Below are positions 51,539 through 60,704 of a stretch of DNA of 64,000 nucleotides, in pieces. Made by a program: the position numbers and the translations under genes. Location: NCBI RefSeq assembly GCF_004402535.1, contig NZ_SOEY01000002.1:86883-150882 (forward strand), in the 5' to 3' direction. Each line of letters opens with the position of its first letter. Positions within the stretch are counted from its first letter, which is position 1. This DNA comes from Cryobacterium glaciale. GTDB lineage: Bacteria; Actinomycetota; Actinomycetes; Actinomycetales; Microbacteriaceae. Under the pieces are notes generated by a model. It did not search any database. It saw nothing but the letters and a program-made list of their open reading frames with translations, and was not told the DNA's origin.

Positions 51539-52914
51539 CGTCGTTGCACCGCCTTGGAGTAGAGGTCGAGGAGTCGGGAACCGGGGTCGTACCGCTTCTT
51601 CGCGGCCCGGTAGGCTTCCCCGCCGTATCGATCCTCAAACTCTCGCCGGGAATAGTACGAGTCGGAGTACAGCGACTTGTGTCCGTCCAGCTCGCCGACC
51701 GTGCGTTCGATCAGACGGTTGGTCTCCCCTTCGGCGCGCCCGACCGGGACCGTCGACCAGAACCCGACGTTGACGTAGCCCTGCTGGGGCCGGATCGGGT
51801 AGAGCGGCCAGCGGTCGTCCCCCTTCAGCTGCAGCGGGCACAACCAGATCGGCTCGATCGGTACGTTATTCAGGAACCATTCGAGAAACTCCGCGCACCG
51901 GCCGACCGGTACCTCCACGTCCTGTACGACTCGCTCGCGGGGCGGCCTGCCGTGGAGTTTTTCAATGCGATCGCCGAGGTGAAACCGCTGTTCGATCCGC
52001 ATCAGCTTTCCGTAGGTGCTGCTGCGCCGGTAGCGCCGGGGCCAGATCCTGCGAATGAGCGGATGCTGCGCGCCGAACGCTTCGGAGCACCAGAACCAGT
52101 CGGTGTCCCAGCGCCACAGGTAGTCGTGGGTGGTGAGGCGATCCACTGTCGCGCCGTGCTCGTGCCGGATGGAGCGGTAGTAGATCTGTTGGCCGGTGTA
52201 GTCACTGACCGGGCCGGGCGCGCTGGTCTTCCTGCCAACGCAGAGGTAGCTTTCGTCGGCGCCGAACACGACGCCGTCGAGATAGTCGACGGCAACACCG
52301 TCGAGGCTGCCGGTCACCATGATGCGATCCATCGCTGCGACCAGGTCGACGAGTGAGTGGAACCGCAGGTGCGTGAGCGCGACGACAGGCTGGACGGATT
52401 CGAGTTCGATACGCAGACGCACCGCGTAGCCGAGCGTTCCGTAGGAGTTGGGGAAGGCGCGGTACAGCTCGGAATTCTCGGTACGCGACGCGGTGAGCAC
52501 CTCTCCGGCGCCGGTGAGGATGTCCATTTCCAGCACCGACTCGTGGGGCAGACCGTTACGGAACGACGTCGACTCGATGCCGAGGCCGGTGACCGCGCCG
52601 CCGAGGGTGATGGACTTCAACTGCGGCACGACCAGCGGTGCCAACCCGTGGCGCAGCGTCGCGGCGACGAGGTCTTCGTAGGTGCACATTCCGGCGACGT
52701 CGGCCGTTCGTGCCTCCACATCGACGGAGATGACGGCCGTCAACCCAGACGTGTCGAGGCCTGGGGCGCGGGCCTTAGTTCGGGTTCGGAACAGATTCGA
52801 GGTGCGCTTGGCCAGTCGAATCGGGGCCGTCGCGGGGACGGCCAGATAGCTCTCCACAAGGCGCTGCACGCCGGCGGCGTGAGCGCTCCGGGCATCGACC
52901 ACAGCAGCGGGCAC
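51535..52914 (-). CDS. tmsA: TmsA-like FAD-binding oxidoreductase (10-methylene reduction)
   Basis: A 459-residue FAD-linked oxidase-family protein. FAD-binding stretches include GLTAVISVDVEARTADVAGMCTYEDLV near residue 58 and PQLKSITLGGAVTGLGIESTSFRNGLPHESVLEMDILTG near 100-138. The C-terminal half has DYLWRWDTDWFWCSEAFG and GYVNVGFWSTVP. Its association with a Cfa-like methyltransferase matches the actinobacterial tmsA-tmsB (bfaA-bfaB) pair that makes tuberculostearic-type 10-methyl fatty acids. The stop overlaps the methyltransferase start. Because that partner is broken, this reductase may lack a substrate. Confidence 0.8.
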   Translation of the reverse strand: MPAAVVDARSAHAAGVQRLVESYLAVPATAPIRLAKRTSNLFRTRTKARAPGLDTSGLTAVISVDVEARTADVAGMCTYEDLVAATLRHGLAPLVVPQLKSITLGGAVTGLGIESTSFRNGLPHESVLEMDILTGAGEVLTASRTENSELYRAFPNSYGTLGYAVRLRIELESVQPVVALTHLRFHSLVDLVAAMDRIMVTGSLDGVAVDYLDGVVFGADESYLCVGRKTSAPGPVSDYTGQQIYYRSIRHEHGATVDRLTTHDYLWRWDTDWFWCSEAFGAQHPLIRRIWPRRYRRSSTYGKLMRIEQRFHLGDRIEKLHGRPPRERVVQDVEVPVGRCAEFLEWFLNNVPIEPIWLCPLQLKGDDRWPLYPIRPQQGYVNVGFWSTVPVGRAEGETNRLIERTVGELDGHKSLYSDSYYSRREFEDRYGGEAYRAAKKRYDPGSRLLDLYSKAVQRR

Positions 52915-53038
52915 GCCCTCACGTTAGTCCCGGTCGGAGCGATCGCACCAGTGCTCATTGTCACCGCCATCGTGCGCGCGTTCTGGCAGACTCAGGCCAT
53001 GACCACGACGATCGGCTGAGCGTGCGGGCGCCGCGGCG

Positions 53039-53554
53039 TCAGCTCTGAAAGTCCTCCGGGTCGACGTGCTCCAGAAAATCCTTGAATTCGTCGAGCGACT
53101 GCTCCCGGACAGGCGCCTCCTCCACGTTGCGTCCAGATTCAACCATCGCGGCGGGAATGCCCTCGGCCTGCAAGACGTCCTCGGCGACGAAGATCGGTGC
53201 TCCGGTGCGCAGAGCGAGTGCGACGGAATCCGAGGGCCGGGCATCGAGCACGAATGAGCCGGTCGCAATGCGAAGAGTGATCTCGGCGTAGAAGATTCCC
53301 TGGTCGATGCGGGTGACGTCGACTCGCTCGAGGTGGGCGCCGACGGTGTCGATCAGCGTCTTCATCAGATCGTGTGACAACGGTCGTGGCGGCTCCTCAC
53401 CGCTGAGGGCGATCAGCGTCGAAGTCGCCTCCGCTTCCCCGACCACAATCGCCAGCACGGTTCCAACGGCCTGCGGCTCTCCGACCGGTTTCAGGAGGAT
53501 GATGTGCTGGCCCTCGCTGTCGATCGCAACCCCGAGAACGCGTACCTCCACCAT
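53039..53554 (-). CDS. Bifunctional nuclease family protein (DUF151)
   Basis: A 171-residue protein with the DUF151 core: QHIILLKPVGEPQAVGTVLAIVVG near residue 16, SHDLMKTLIDTVGAHLERVDV near 60, and the conserved FVLDARPSDSVALALRTGAPIFVAEDVL near 102. Plant and bacterial members degrade RNA and DNA in vitro; the physiological role is poorly known. It ends with an acidic tail (LDEFKDFLEHVDPEDF). It is followed by unrelated genes and divergent from the XRE/MNT pair. Housekeeping in most actinobacteria. Confidence 0.9.
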   Translation of the reverse strand: MVEVRVLGVAIDSEGQHIILLKPVGEPQAVGTVLAIVVGEAEATSTLIALSGEEPPRPLSHDLMKTLIDTVGAHLERVDVTRIDQGIFYAEITLRIATGSFVLDARPSDSVALALRTGAPIFVAEDVLQAEGIPAAMVESGRNVEEAPVREQSLDEFKDFLEHVDPEDFQS

Positions 53555-53641
53555 GGCGACCCTCTCGAATCATCGTGCCTGACACCGCCATCGTACGTCC
53601 GCTCTCCGGTCATCAACCGTCGAATCCGCCCGGCTATTCCG

Positions 53642-53665
53642 TTGATATCGACAAAACGCTATACT
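53642..53665 (+). promoter_or_regulatory. Promoter/operator region of the MNT-HEPN pair
   Basis: TATACT at 53660-53665, seven bases before the ATG, is a good -10 element and predicts a leaderless mRNA. The imperfect palindrome GTTGATATCGAC (53641-53652) just upstream is a possible binding site for the XRE domain of the first gene product. No correctly spaced -35 box is seen. Confidence 0.45.
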
Positions 53666-53671
53666 TTGCCC

Positions 53672-54172
53672 ATGTCGACATCCGCTGCATCCATTCTGAT
53701 GCAGGCCCGACGACGGGCCGGTCTTACGCAAGCTCAGTTGGGTGCAAGCGCCGGAGTCACGCAGAGCGTGATCAGTGCATACGAGGCCGGCAAGCGAGAA
53801 CCCGCCCTTGCCACCCTCCAACGTCTCGTACGGGCCAGCGGGTTCCAGCTCGATCTGGCACTCACCCCCTTTGCACCCACGTCGCCGCACCAGCGATTGC
53901 TCGCCAGCCACCGCGATGAACTGGTGGCCCGACTCGAAGAGCTTGGAGCCAGCAACGTTCGCATGTTCGGTAGCGTCGCCCGCGGCGATGACACTGCCTC
54001 CAGCGACGTCGACCTGCTCGTCGACCTCGACGCAGGCGTCGGGCTGTTCGGCCTGGCCCGGCTCCAAAGCGAGTCCGAGCGCATCTTGGGCGTGCCGGTC
54101 GACATCGTCCCGGCGGATAGCCTCAAGCCCCGCATGGCCCAGAGAGTGCTTACCGAGTCGAGACCCTTGTGA
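53672..54172 (+). CDS. Antitoxin: XRE helix-turn-helix fused to MNT nucleotidyltransferase
   Basis: A 166-residue fusion. Residues ~8-62 form an XRE-type HTH (RRRAGLTQAQLGASAGVTQSVISAYEAGKREPALATLQRLV). Residues ~80-166 form a minimal nucleotidyltransferase with the GSX10DXD active site: GSVARGDDTASSDVDLLVDLD. In MNT-HEPN modules the nucleotidyltransferase neutralises the toxin by AMPylating its HEPN active site. The fused HTH suggests that this protein also represses its own promoter, so both duties sit in one polypeptide. Its stop overlaps the HEPN gene start (GTGA). Confidence 0.85.
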   Translation: MSTSAASILMQARRRAGLTQAQLGASAGVTQSVISAYEAGKREPALATLQRLVRASGFQLDLALTPFAPTSPHQRLLASHRDELVARLEELGASNVRMFGSVARGDDTASSDVDLLVDLDAGVGLFGLARLQSESERILGVPVDIVPADSLKPRMAQRVLTESRPL

Positions 54173-54501
54173 GTCGTTCCGATCGAGAACGCGTCGATGA
54201 CATCCGCGCGGCATGCCTGGCAATCGCGGACTATCTGAGCCGCGCGGATGCCGCCGAGGACCTGATCTTCGATGCCATTCGCATGCGGCTGATCGAGATC
54301 GGGGAGGCGACGAAGGATCTGACCTTTCAAACCCGGGAGCTTGAACCCAGCATCCCCTGGAGCGAGATCGCCCGACTGCGAGATCACCTAGCGCACCGCT
54401 ACTTCGACACCACGCACTCGATCCTGAGCAACACCGCCAGAAATGACATTCCCGCCCTGCTCGAAGCCACGGAACGCCTCGTAGCTCGACTGTCTCCCTG
54501 A
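54169..54501 (+). CDS. Toxin: HEPN-domain RNase (HepT-like)
   Basis: A 110-residue helical HEPN protein beginning at GTG 54169. The catalytic RX4HXY motif is present as RDHLAHRY near residue 75, preceded by LIEIGEATKDL, typical of HepT. The family cleaves RNA, stopping growth when not AMPylated by its MNT partner encoded just upstream. Size and gene order (antitoxin first) match MntA-HepT modules, which have been linked to phage defence and plasmid or prophage maintenance. Followed by a strong terminator hairpin. Confidence 0.87.
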   Translation: MSRSDRERVDDIRAACLAIADYLSRADAAEDLIFDAIRMRLIEIGEATKDLTFQTRELEPSIPWSEIARLRDHLAHRYFDTTHSILSNTARNDIPALLEATERLVARLSP

Positions 54502-54548
54502 CCACAAAAAACGTCACACCGCCTATTCCGGTCGACCACTCCAACGTT

Positions 54549-54580
54549 GAAGGCCCCCGAGAATTATCTCGGGGGCCTTC
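54549..54580. terminator. Bidirectional rho-independent-type terminator
   Basis: Perfect 14-bp stem GAAGGCCCCCGAGA / TCTCGGGGGCCTTC with an ATTA loop. It lies downstream of hepT and, on the minus strand, just after the stop of the nrdF tail fragment; it was probably the original nrd operon terminator. Confidence 0.85.
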
Positions 54581-54599
54581 TCTGAATAGCAGGGACTGG

Positions 54600-54662
54600 T
54601 TAGAAGTCCCAGTCGTCGTCTTGGGTGTTCGAGGCCTTGCCGATCACGTACGACGAGCCCGA
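54600..54662 (-). pseudogene. Duplicated nrdF 3' end
   Basis: About 62 bp repeating the last ~20 codons of nrdF. It decodes SGSSYVIGK... then DDDWDF and TAA, whereas the intact gene ends at TAG 55180. The outer 22 bases are identical; changes lie in the variable codons between VIGK and DDDWDF. Homology stops abruptly at 54662. It is a leftover of a second nrdF copy or of a recombination event. Confidence 0.8.
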
Positions 54663-55129
54663 TTATTCGAACGACACGCCGCGAAAATTCGACTTGCGCG
54701 AATGGACCATGAGCGCTGTAATTATAGAACCTTGCTTCTACAAGAACTGGTTCCAAGGCCCGTCTCTACAAGCATGGCCCGAAATTCTGAAGAATTTCGG
54801 GCCTAACCACGCCAATGGCTATCTGCTTAAATTGTTAGACAAACGTTCTAAAGGCGCACATTCCCTTACGGTTGATACACGGCGGGAATGTCGTACCTCT
54901 CTGGAAATGAGAAACTTCTCCGTACTGGTCGGCATAGTTCCCTTGCACGGGAACGCGCTGACCAGTTTTCCAAGAGCCATCGGGGCCCAGCGGTTTGTGC
55001 GTCATTTTTGACTACTTTCTTGCGGCTGTGTAAATGGCTTCACACGCCAGCCGCACGCACCTGCAAAGTTATTTGGGTGTGCTCATATCCTGCCTTTTCG
55101 TCTGTGCTCGGAATTGTAAAATCGCTGTC
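54663..55129. other. Gene-free, lower-GC stretch between nrdF fragment and nrdF
   Basis: About 470 bp without a convincing gene; a 128-codon open frame here has no ribosome binding site and no recognisable domain. Base composition is more AT-rich than its neighbours. It contains a hairpin at 54776-54803. It looks like inserted or decayed DNA flanked by two nrdF ends. Confidence 0.6.
54776..54803. terminator. Hairpin in the gene-free stretch
   Basis: Perfect 12-bp stem GGCCCGAAATTC / GAATTTCGGGCC with a TGAA loop. It resembles an intrinsic terminator without a T-run and may be a relic of a lost gene. Confidence 0.6.
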
Positions 55130-55169
55130 GGTGCCGCGGGAGGTTGAACTTGCCGCCGCCCGCGGCACC
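55130..55169 (-). terminator. Hairpin downstream of nrdF
   Basis: GGTGCCGCGGG / CCCGCGGCACC, an 11-bp stem with an 18-base loop, starting 11 bp after the nrdF stop. On the minus strand a GATTTTAC sequence follows further on. Likely current terminator of the nrd operon. Confidence 0.6.
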
Positions 55170-55179
55170 TGAGGTGGAG

Positions 55180-56202
<1,023 letters not shown>

Positions 56203-56206
56203 TCAC

Positions 56207-58345
56207 TCATAACGCGCAGGAAACGCAACCCTCCACCTCGGTCCCCTCAAGGGCCATCTGACGCAGGCGGATGTAGTAGATCGTCTTGATGCCCTTTTTC
56301 CACGCGTAGATCTGGGCGCGGTTGATGTCGCGGGTGGTCGCGGTGTCCTTGAAGAACAGGGTGAGCGACAGCCCCTGGTCCACGTGCTGCGTCGCCGCGG
56401 CGTACACGTCGATGACCTTCTCGGAACCGATCTCGTAGGCATCCTGGTAGTAGTCCAAGTTGTCGTTCGTCATGAACGGCGCCGGGTAATAGACGCGGCC
56501 CAGCTTGCCTTCCTTGCGAATCTCGATCTTGGCCGCGATCGGGTGGATCGACGCGGTCGAGTTGTTGATGTACGAGATCGACCCGGTCGGCGGCACGGCC
56601 TGCAGGTTCTGGTTGTAGATACCGTGCTTCACAACGGATGCCTTCAGCTCGGCCCAGTCCGCCTGGGTCGGAATCGACACCCCGGACTGGGAGAAGAGCT
56701 CGGCGCCGCGAGCGGTCGACGGCTCCCAGACCTGATCGGTGTACTTGTCGAAGAACACACCGGAGGCGTAGGTGGAGTTCTCGAAGCCCTCGAAGGTGCG
56801 ACCGCGTTCGATGGCGATGGCGTTCGAGGCGCGCAGGGCATGGAACAGCACGGTGTAGAAGTAAATGTTGGTGAAGTCGATGCTCTCGTCGCTGCCGTAG
56901 TAGACGCGCTCGCGGGCGAGGTAGCCGTGCAGGTTCATCTGGCCCAGGCCGATGGCGTGCGAGCGGTCGTTGCCGTCTTCGATGGAACGAACCGAGCTGA
57001 TGTGGCTCTGCTCCGACACCGCGTTGAGGCCGCGGATGGCGGCGTCGACGGTGCGGCCGAGGTCGCCGGAGTCCATCGCCAGGGCAATGTTCATCGACCC
57101 AAGGTTGCAGGAGATGTCCTTGCCGATCTCGTTATACGACAGGTCTTCGTTGTACGTGGTCGGGGTGTTCACCTGCAGGATTTCGGAGCACAGGTTCGAC
57201 ATGTTGATGCGGCCCTCGATCGGGTTGGCCTTGTTCACCGTGTCTTCAAACATGATGTACGGGTAGCCCGATTCGAACTGAATCTCGGCGAGGGTCTGGA
57301 AGAACTCGCGCGCCTTCATCTTGGACTTCTTGATGCGGGGGTTGTCGACCATCTCGTGGTACTTCTCCGTCACTGAGATGTCGGCGAAGGGCACGCCGTA
57401 GACGCGCTCCACGTCGTAGGGCGAGAAGAGGTACATCCACTCGTCGTTCTTGGCCAGCTCGAAGGTGATGTCGGGAATGACGACACCGAGCGAGAGGGTC
57501 TTGATGCGGATCTTCTCGTCGGCGTTCTCACGCTTGGTGTCGAGAAAGCGCATGATGTCGGGGTGGTGCGCGTGTAGATAGACCGCGCCGGCACCCTGGC
57601 GGGCACCGAGCTGGTTGGCGTAGCTGAAGGAGTCTTCGAGCAGCTTCATGACGGGGATGATGCCGCTGGACTGGTTCTCGATCTGCTTGATCGGCGCGCC
57701 GGCCTCGCGAATGTTGCTGAGCAGCAGGGCTACGCCGCCGCCGCGCTTGGAGAGCTGCAGCGAGGAGTTGATGCCGCGGGAGATCGACTCCATGTTGTCT
57801 TCAATGCGCAGCAGGAAGCACGAGACGAGTTCGCCGCGCTGGGCCTTGCCGGAGTTCAAAAAGGTGGGGGTCGCGGGCTGAAAACGGCCGGCGATGATCT
57901 CTTCCACCAGGGCTACGGCGAGCTTTTCATCACCGGAGGCGAGGCCGAGCGCGGTCATCACGACGCGGTCTTCGAAACGCTCCAGGTAGCGCTTGCCGTC
58001 GAAGGTTTTGAGCGTGTACGAGGTGTAGTACTTGAACGCACCGAGGAAGCTCTGAAAGCGGAACTTCTTGGAGTAGGCCAGGTCGTTCAAGCTCGTGATG
58101 AACTCGAACGAGTACTGGTCGAGCACGGCCTGCTCATAGTATTCCTTCTCGACCAGGTAGTCGAGGCGCTCGCGCAGCGAGTGAAAAAACACCGTGTTCT
58201 GGTTGACGTGCTGCAGGAAGAACTCACGGGCGGCCTCGCGGTCCTTGTCGAACTGGATCTCCCCGTTCGGGCCGTACAGGTTGAGCATCGCGTTGAGCGA
58301 GTGGTAGTCCATGCCCGAGGGCGCGTCAATGGGCGTGATCTTCAC
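56207..58345 (-). CDS. nrdE: Ribonucleotide reductase class Ib, alpha subunit
   Basis: A 712-residue NrdE. Active-site landmarks include [20 protein letters not shown] near residue 165, [19 protein letters not shown] near 380 (NxCxE), and the redox tail EGCVSCAL whose two cysteines accept electrons from NrdH. Catalytic [18 protein letters not shown] lies near 595. It reduces ribonucleoside diphosphates. The start is placed at GTG 58345, overlapping the nrdI stop (GTGA). The gap of 52 bp to nrdF contains the nrdF ribosome binding site. Confidence 0.96.
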   Translation of the reverse strand: MKITPIDAPSGMDYHSLNAMLNLYGPNGEIQFDKDREAAREFFLQHVNQNTVFFHSLRERLDYLVEKEYYEQAVLDQYSFEFITSLNDLAYSKKFRFQSFLGAFKYYTSYTLKTFDGKRYLERFEDRVVMTALGLASGDEKLAVALVEEIIAGRFQPATPTFLNSGKAQRGELVSCFLLRIEDNMESISRGINSSLQLSKRGGGVALLLSNIREAGAPIKQIENQSSGIIPVMKLLEDSFSYANQLGARQGAGAVYLHAHHPDIMRFLDTKRENADEKIRIKTLSLGVVIPDITFELAKNDEWMYLFSPYDVERVYGVPFADISVTEKYHEMVDNPRIKKSKMKAREFFQTLAEIQFESGYPYIMFEDTVNKANPIEGRINMSNLCSEILQVNTPTTYNEDLSYNEIGKDISCNLGSMNIALAMDSGDLGRTVDAAIRGLNAVSEQSHISSVRSIEDGNDRSHAIGLGQMNLHGYLARERVYYGSDESIDFTNIYFYTVLFHALRASNAIAIERGRTFEGFENSTYASGVFFDKYTDQVWEPSTARGAELFSQSGVSIPTQADWAELKASVVKHGIYNQNLQAVPPTGSISYINNSTASIHPIAAKIEIRKEGKLGRVYYPAPFMTNDNLDYYQDAYEIGSEKVIDVYAAATQHVDQGLSLTLFFKDTATTRDINRAQIYAWKKGIKTIYYIRLRQMALEGTEVEGCVSCAL

Positions 58346-58746
58346 GGCTGTTGTTTCCAAAATTCTTCCAATCCGTCGTGAACGATGCGCACATCATCCG
58401 GAGTTCCAAATACTTCAAAGCGATAGAGGTGGGGCACCTTGCACTTGGCGGCGATGATGTCGCCGGCCAGGCAGTAGGCCGTACCGAAATTCATGTTGCC
58501 GGCGCCGATGACGCCGCGAATCAATGACCGGTTGGTCTCGTTGTTCAAAAACTTGATGACCTGCTTGGGCACCGCCCCTCCCACACTGCCGCCACCGTAG
58601 GTGGGCACGCAGAGCACGAACGGTTCCTGGGCGACGAGCGGCTCCTCACGCGCATAAAGCGGGATGCGCGCTGCCGTTCGACCGAGTTTCTCGACGAACC
58701 GGGCAGTGTTGCCCGAGGTACTCGAGAAGTACACGATGTCAGTCAT
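58342..58746 (-). CDS. nrdI: NrdI flavodoxin-like protein
   Basis: A 134-residue NrdI: FMN-binding loop [13 protein letters not shown] near residue 6, [10 protein letters not shown] near 46, and [20 protein letters not shown] near 75-94. NrdI supplies the oxidant (superoxide or peroxide) that loads the NrdF dimanganese radical centre. It lies between nrdH and nrdE in the usual nrdHIEF order, with coupled translation into nrdE. Confidence 0.95.
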   Translation of the reverse strand: MTDIVYFSSTSGNTARFVEKLGRTAARIPLYAREEPLVAQEPFVLCVPTYGGGSVGGAVPKQVIKFLNNETNRSLIRGVIGAGNMNFGTAYCLAGDIIAAKCKVPHLYRFEVFGTPDDVRIVHDGLEEFWKQQP

Positions 58747-58816
58747 CTAGTGTGGCGATTCTGGTCGGGCGACAGATACGAGGGAGGGCGTGCCGGATAT
58801 TGCGTGTTGATGGTGA

Positions 58817-59050
58817 CTACGCGAGGCGGGCGGCGAGTGCGTTGATCTTGTCGGGGCGAAAGCCCGACCAGTGCTCTTCATCGGTGATCACGACGGGCGC
58901 CTGCAGGTAACCCAAAGCCTTGACGGCCTCCAGGGCATTTTCGTCGACCGAGAGGTCGAGCACCTCGTACTCGATGCCCTTGTTGTCGAGGGCACGGTAG
59001 GTGGCCGTGCACTGCACGCAGGAGGGCTTCGTGTAAACGGTGATTGCCAT
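58817..59050 (-). CDS. nrdH: NrdH glutaredoxin-like redoxin
   Basis: A 77-residue NrdH from ATG 59050. The dithiol motif CVQC at residues 11-14, APVVITDEEHWSGFRPDKI near 50-68 and the thioredoxin-like fold fit NrdH, which passes electrons from thioredoxin reductase to NrdE. It is the first gene of the operon and is controlled by the two NrdR boxes 160-210 bp upstream. Confidence 0.95.
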   Translation of the reverse strand: MAITVYTKPSCVQCTATYRALDNKGIEYEVLDLSVDENALEAVKALGYLQAPVVITDEEHWSGFRPDKINALAARLA

Positions 59051-59211
59051 GGTTATGGCCTTTCTTCTTGGCGGTTCAAGTCTAAATCTGTTCGACATGT
59101 TTCGCAAGTATGTTCGATGGAACTCTGTAATCCCAGCCGAGAATTCGTCAGTGATCATGGTGCAAAGTGAGCAAGTGCACTGTCCGGCCGTAGCGCCTGA
59201 CTAGAGTTTCA

Positions 59212-59259
59212 ATACTACATCTAGTGATCGCCGCGCTCAAGAGCCACTACATGCGGTAA
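59212..59259 (-). promoter_or_regulatory. Paired NrdR boxes upstream of nrdHIEF
   Basis: Two 16-bp elements, ATACTACATCTAGTGA (59212-59227) and CCACTACATGCGGTAA (59244-59259), are spaced 32 bp start-to-start, three helical turns. This is the layout of NrdR operators, which repress nrd genes when dATP is high. Confidence 0.8.
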
Positions 59260-59273
59260 TTACAATTATGTAG

Positions 59274-59282
59274 TTATCCACC
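59274..59282 (+). promoter_or_regulatory. DnaA-box-like site 1
   Basis: TTATCCACC, one base from the consensus TTATCCACA, 15 bp beyond the NrdR boxes. DnaA coordinates nrd transcription with replication in some bacteria. Confidence 0.45.
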
Positions 59283-59349
59283 GACATTCCACATGTTGCC
59301 CACACCGCCCATCCGTGAAACCGCCCGGATTCCGCGGAACTGCACCCAG

Positions 59350-59358
59350 TTATCCACA
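59350..59358 (+). promoter_or_regulatory. DnaA-box-like site 2 (perfect)
   Basis: TTATCCACA exactly matches the DnaA consensus, same orientation as site 1, 76 bp away, in the region between nrdH and the sugar transporter. Confidence 0.5.
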
Positions 59359-59466
59359 GGCATCGTTCCCGACATTATTTTGCCTGTGGAGTCGCAGTCG
59401 GCGTGTCGCGCCTGGCCGGCCGCCGGCATCCGTCGGCCGGTTGGGCCGTCGGCCAGGCACGAAGAA

Positions 59467-59501
59467 ACGGGCCGGCCCCACCGAAGTGGCGACCGGCCCG
59501 T
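59467..59501 (-). terminator. Terminator of the sugar-transporter operon
   Basis: ACGGGCCGG / CCGGCCCGT stem with an inner GCCAC/GTGG pairing; on the minus strand it is followed by TTTCTTCG. It lies 33 bp after the binding-protein gene stop. Confidence 0.75.
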
Positions 59502-59533
59502 CAGGCGGTGCGTGCTAAGCGGATGTCGCCGCT

Positions 59534-60625
59534 CTACTTGGTCAGCGGCTCCAGGTTCGGGTCGTTGGCGTAGGCCTCAGCCGCATTCTCCTTCGTCACG
59601 ATGACCGGCGGGATAAGGTACGCCGGCACGATCTTGTTGCCGTTGTCGTAGGTGTCGTCGTTGGTCTCGGGAGTGCCGCCGGTCTGCAGCGCCTTGACCA
59701 TGTCGATGGCCTGCGCAACGAGAAGACGGGTGTCCTTGTTGATGGTGGAGTACTGCTCCCCCGCCATGATCGACTTGACCGACTCCACTTCGGAGTCCTG
59801 ACCGGTCACGACCGGAATCGTCTTGCCGGCTGCCTTCACCGAGGTGATGATCGCCCGAGCAAGCGTGTCGTTGGGTGAGAGGACTCCGTCGAGTTCCTGG
59901 TCACCGTAGGTGCTGGTGAGCAGCGAGTCCATGCGGCTCTGGGCGTTCTCAGCCTTCCAGTCGGCCGTCGCGGTCTGCTTGATGTCGGTCTGACCGGAGG
60001 CAACGACGAGGGTTCCGTCGTCAATCTTCGGCTGCAGCACACTCATGGCTCCGTTGAAGAACACCGGCGCATTGGCGTCAGCGGAGTTGCCCGAGAACAG
60101 TTCGATGTTGTACGGACCCTCGGGCTTGACGGCGGCGAGCCCGTCGAGCAGGGCCTGCCCCTGCAGTTCGCCGACCTTGAAGTTGTCAAAGGCCACGTAG
60201 TAGTCGACGTCGTCGGTGTTGAGAATGAGGCGGTCGTAGGCGATGACGATGGCACCGGCGTCGTGGGCGTCCTTGACCTGCGTGCCGAGCTGGCCGCCGT
60301 CCTGGGCGCCGATGATGATGACCTTGGCGCCGTTGGTTACCATCGCGGAGATCTGGTCCTGCTGGTCCTTGACCGTGGTCGACGCCCCGGCGTACTGCAC
60401 GTCACCTTCGAATCCGGCCTCAGCGAGGCCGTCCTCGAAGAGTCCGCCGGCCAGCACCCAGTTCTCGCTCGTCTTTGAGGGAAGGGCGACGCCGATAACG
60501 GCATCTTTGGCAAACCCGGCCGCGGCACTGCCGCCACCGGCTGTTTCGGGCGCTCGGCTTGAGCAGCCGGAGAGCGCCATGAGGGCTACCGCAGCGACCG
60601 CTGTAACCGTGAGAATTTTTCGCAT
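59534..60625 (-). CDS. chvE: Sugar ABC transporter substrate-binding lipoprotein (ChvE-like)
   Basis: A 363-residue lipoprotein from ATG 60625. Lipobox ALSGC gives the lipidated Cys at about residue 21. The mature part is a type I periplasmic-binding fold with IGVALPSKTSENWVLAGGLFEDGL near residue 44 and AIVIAYDRLILNTDDVDYYVAFDNFKVGELQG near 125-157, characteristic of ChvE-type multiple-sugar binding proteins (xylose, galactose, arabinose). It is the last gene of the lacI-mmsA-mmsB-chvE run and is followed by a terminator. Confidence 0.88.
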   Translation of the reverse strand: MRKILTVTAVAAVALMALSGCSSRAPETAGGGSAAAGFAKDAVIGVALPSKTSENWVLAGGLFEDGLAEAGFEGDVQYAGASTTVKDQQDQISAMVTNGAKVIIIGAQDGGQLGTQVKDAHDAGAIVIAYDRLILNTDDVDYYVAFDNFKVGELQGQALLDGLAAVKPEGPYNIELFSGNSADANAPVFFNGAMSVLQPKIDDGTLVVASGQTDIKQTATADWKAENAQSRMDSLLTSTYGDQELDGVLSPNDTLARAIITSVKAAGKTIPVVTGQDSEVESVKSIMAGEQYSTINKDTRLLVAQAIDMVKALQTGGTPETNDDTYDNGNKIVPAYLIPPVIVTKENAAEAYANDPNLEPLTK

Positions 60626-60704
60626 GTCAATCACTTTCTGTTTTGGGATAAAGGGAATGGAGAGGGAAATCGTCGGACCGGCGGCGTTCGAGGAACGCTC
60701 GCGC

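Noticed and set aside
54625..55011. 128-codon open frame between the nrdF copies
   Set aside because: No ribosome binding site, runs through the nrdF fragment in the opposite direction and across a hairpin; no recognisable domain.
59274..59358. Replication origin
   Set aside because: Only two DnaA-like boxes, no AT-rich unwinding region and no dnaA or dnaN gene nearby; promoter regulation is more likely.
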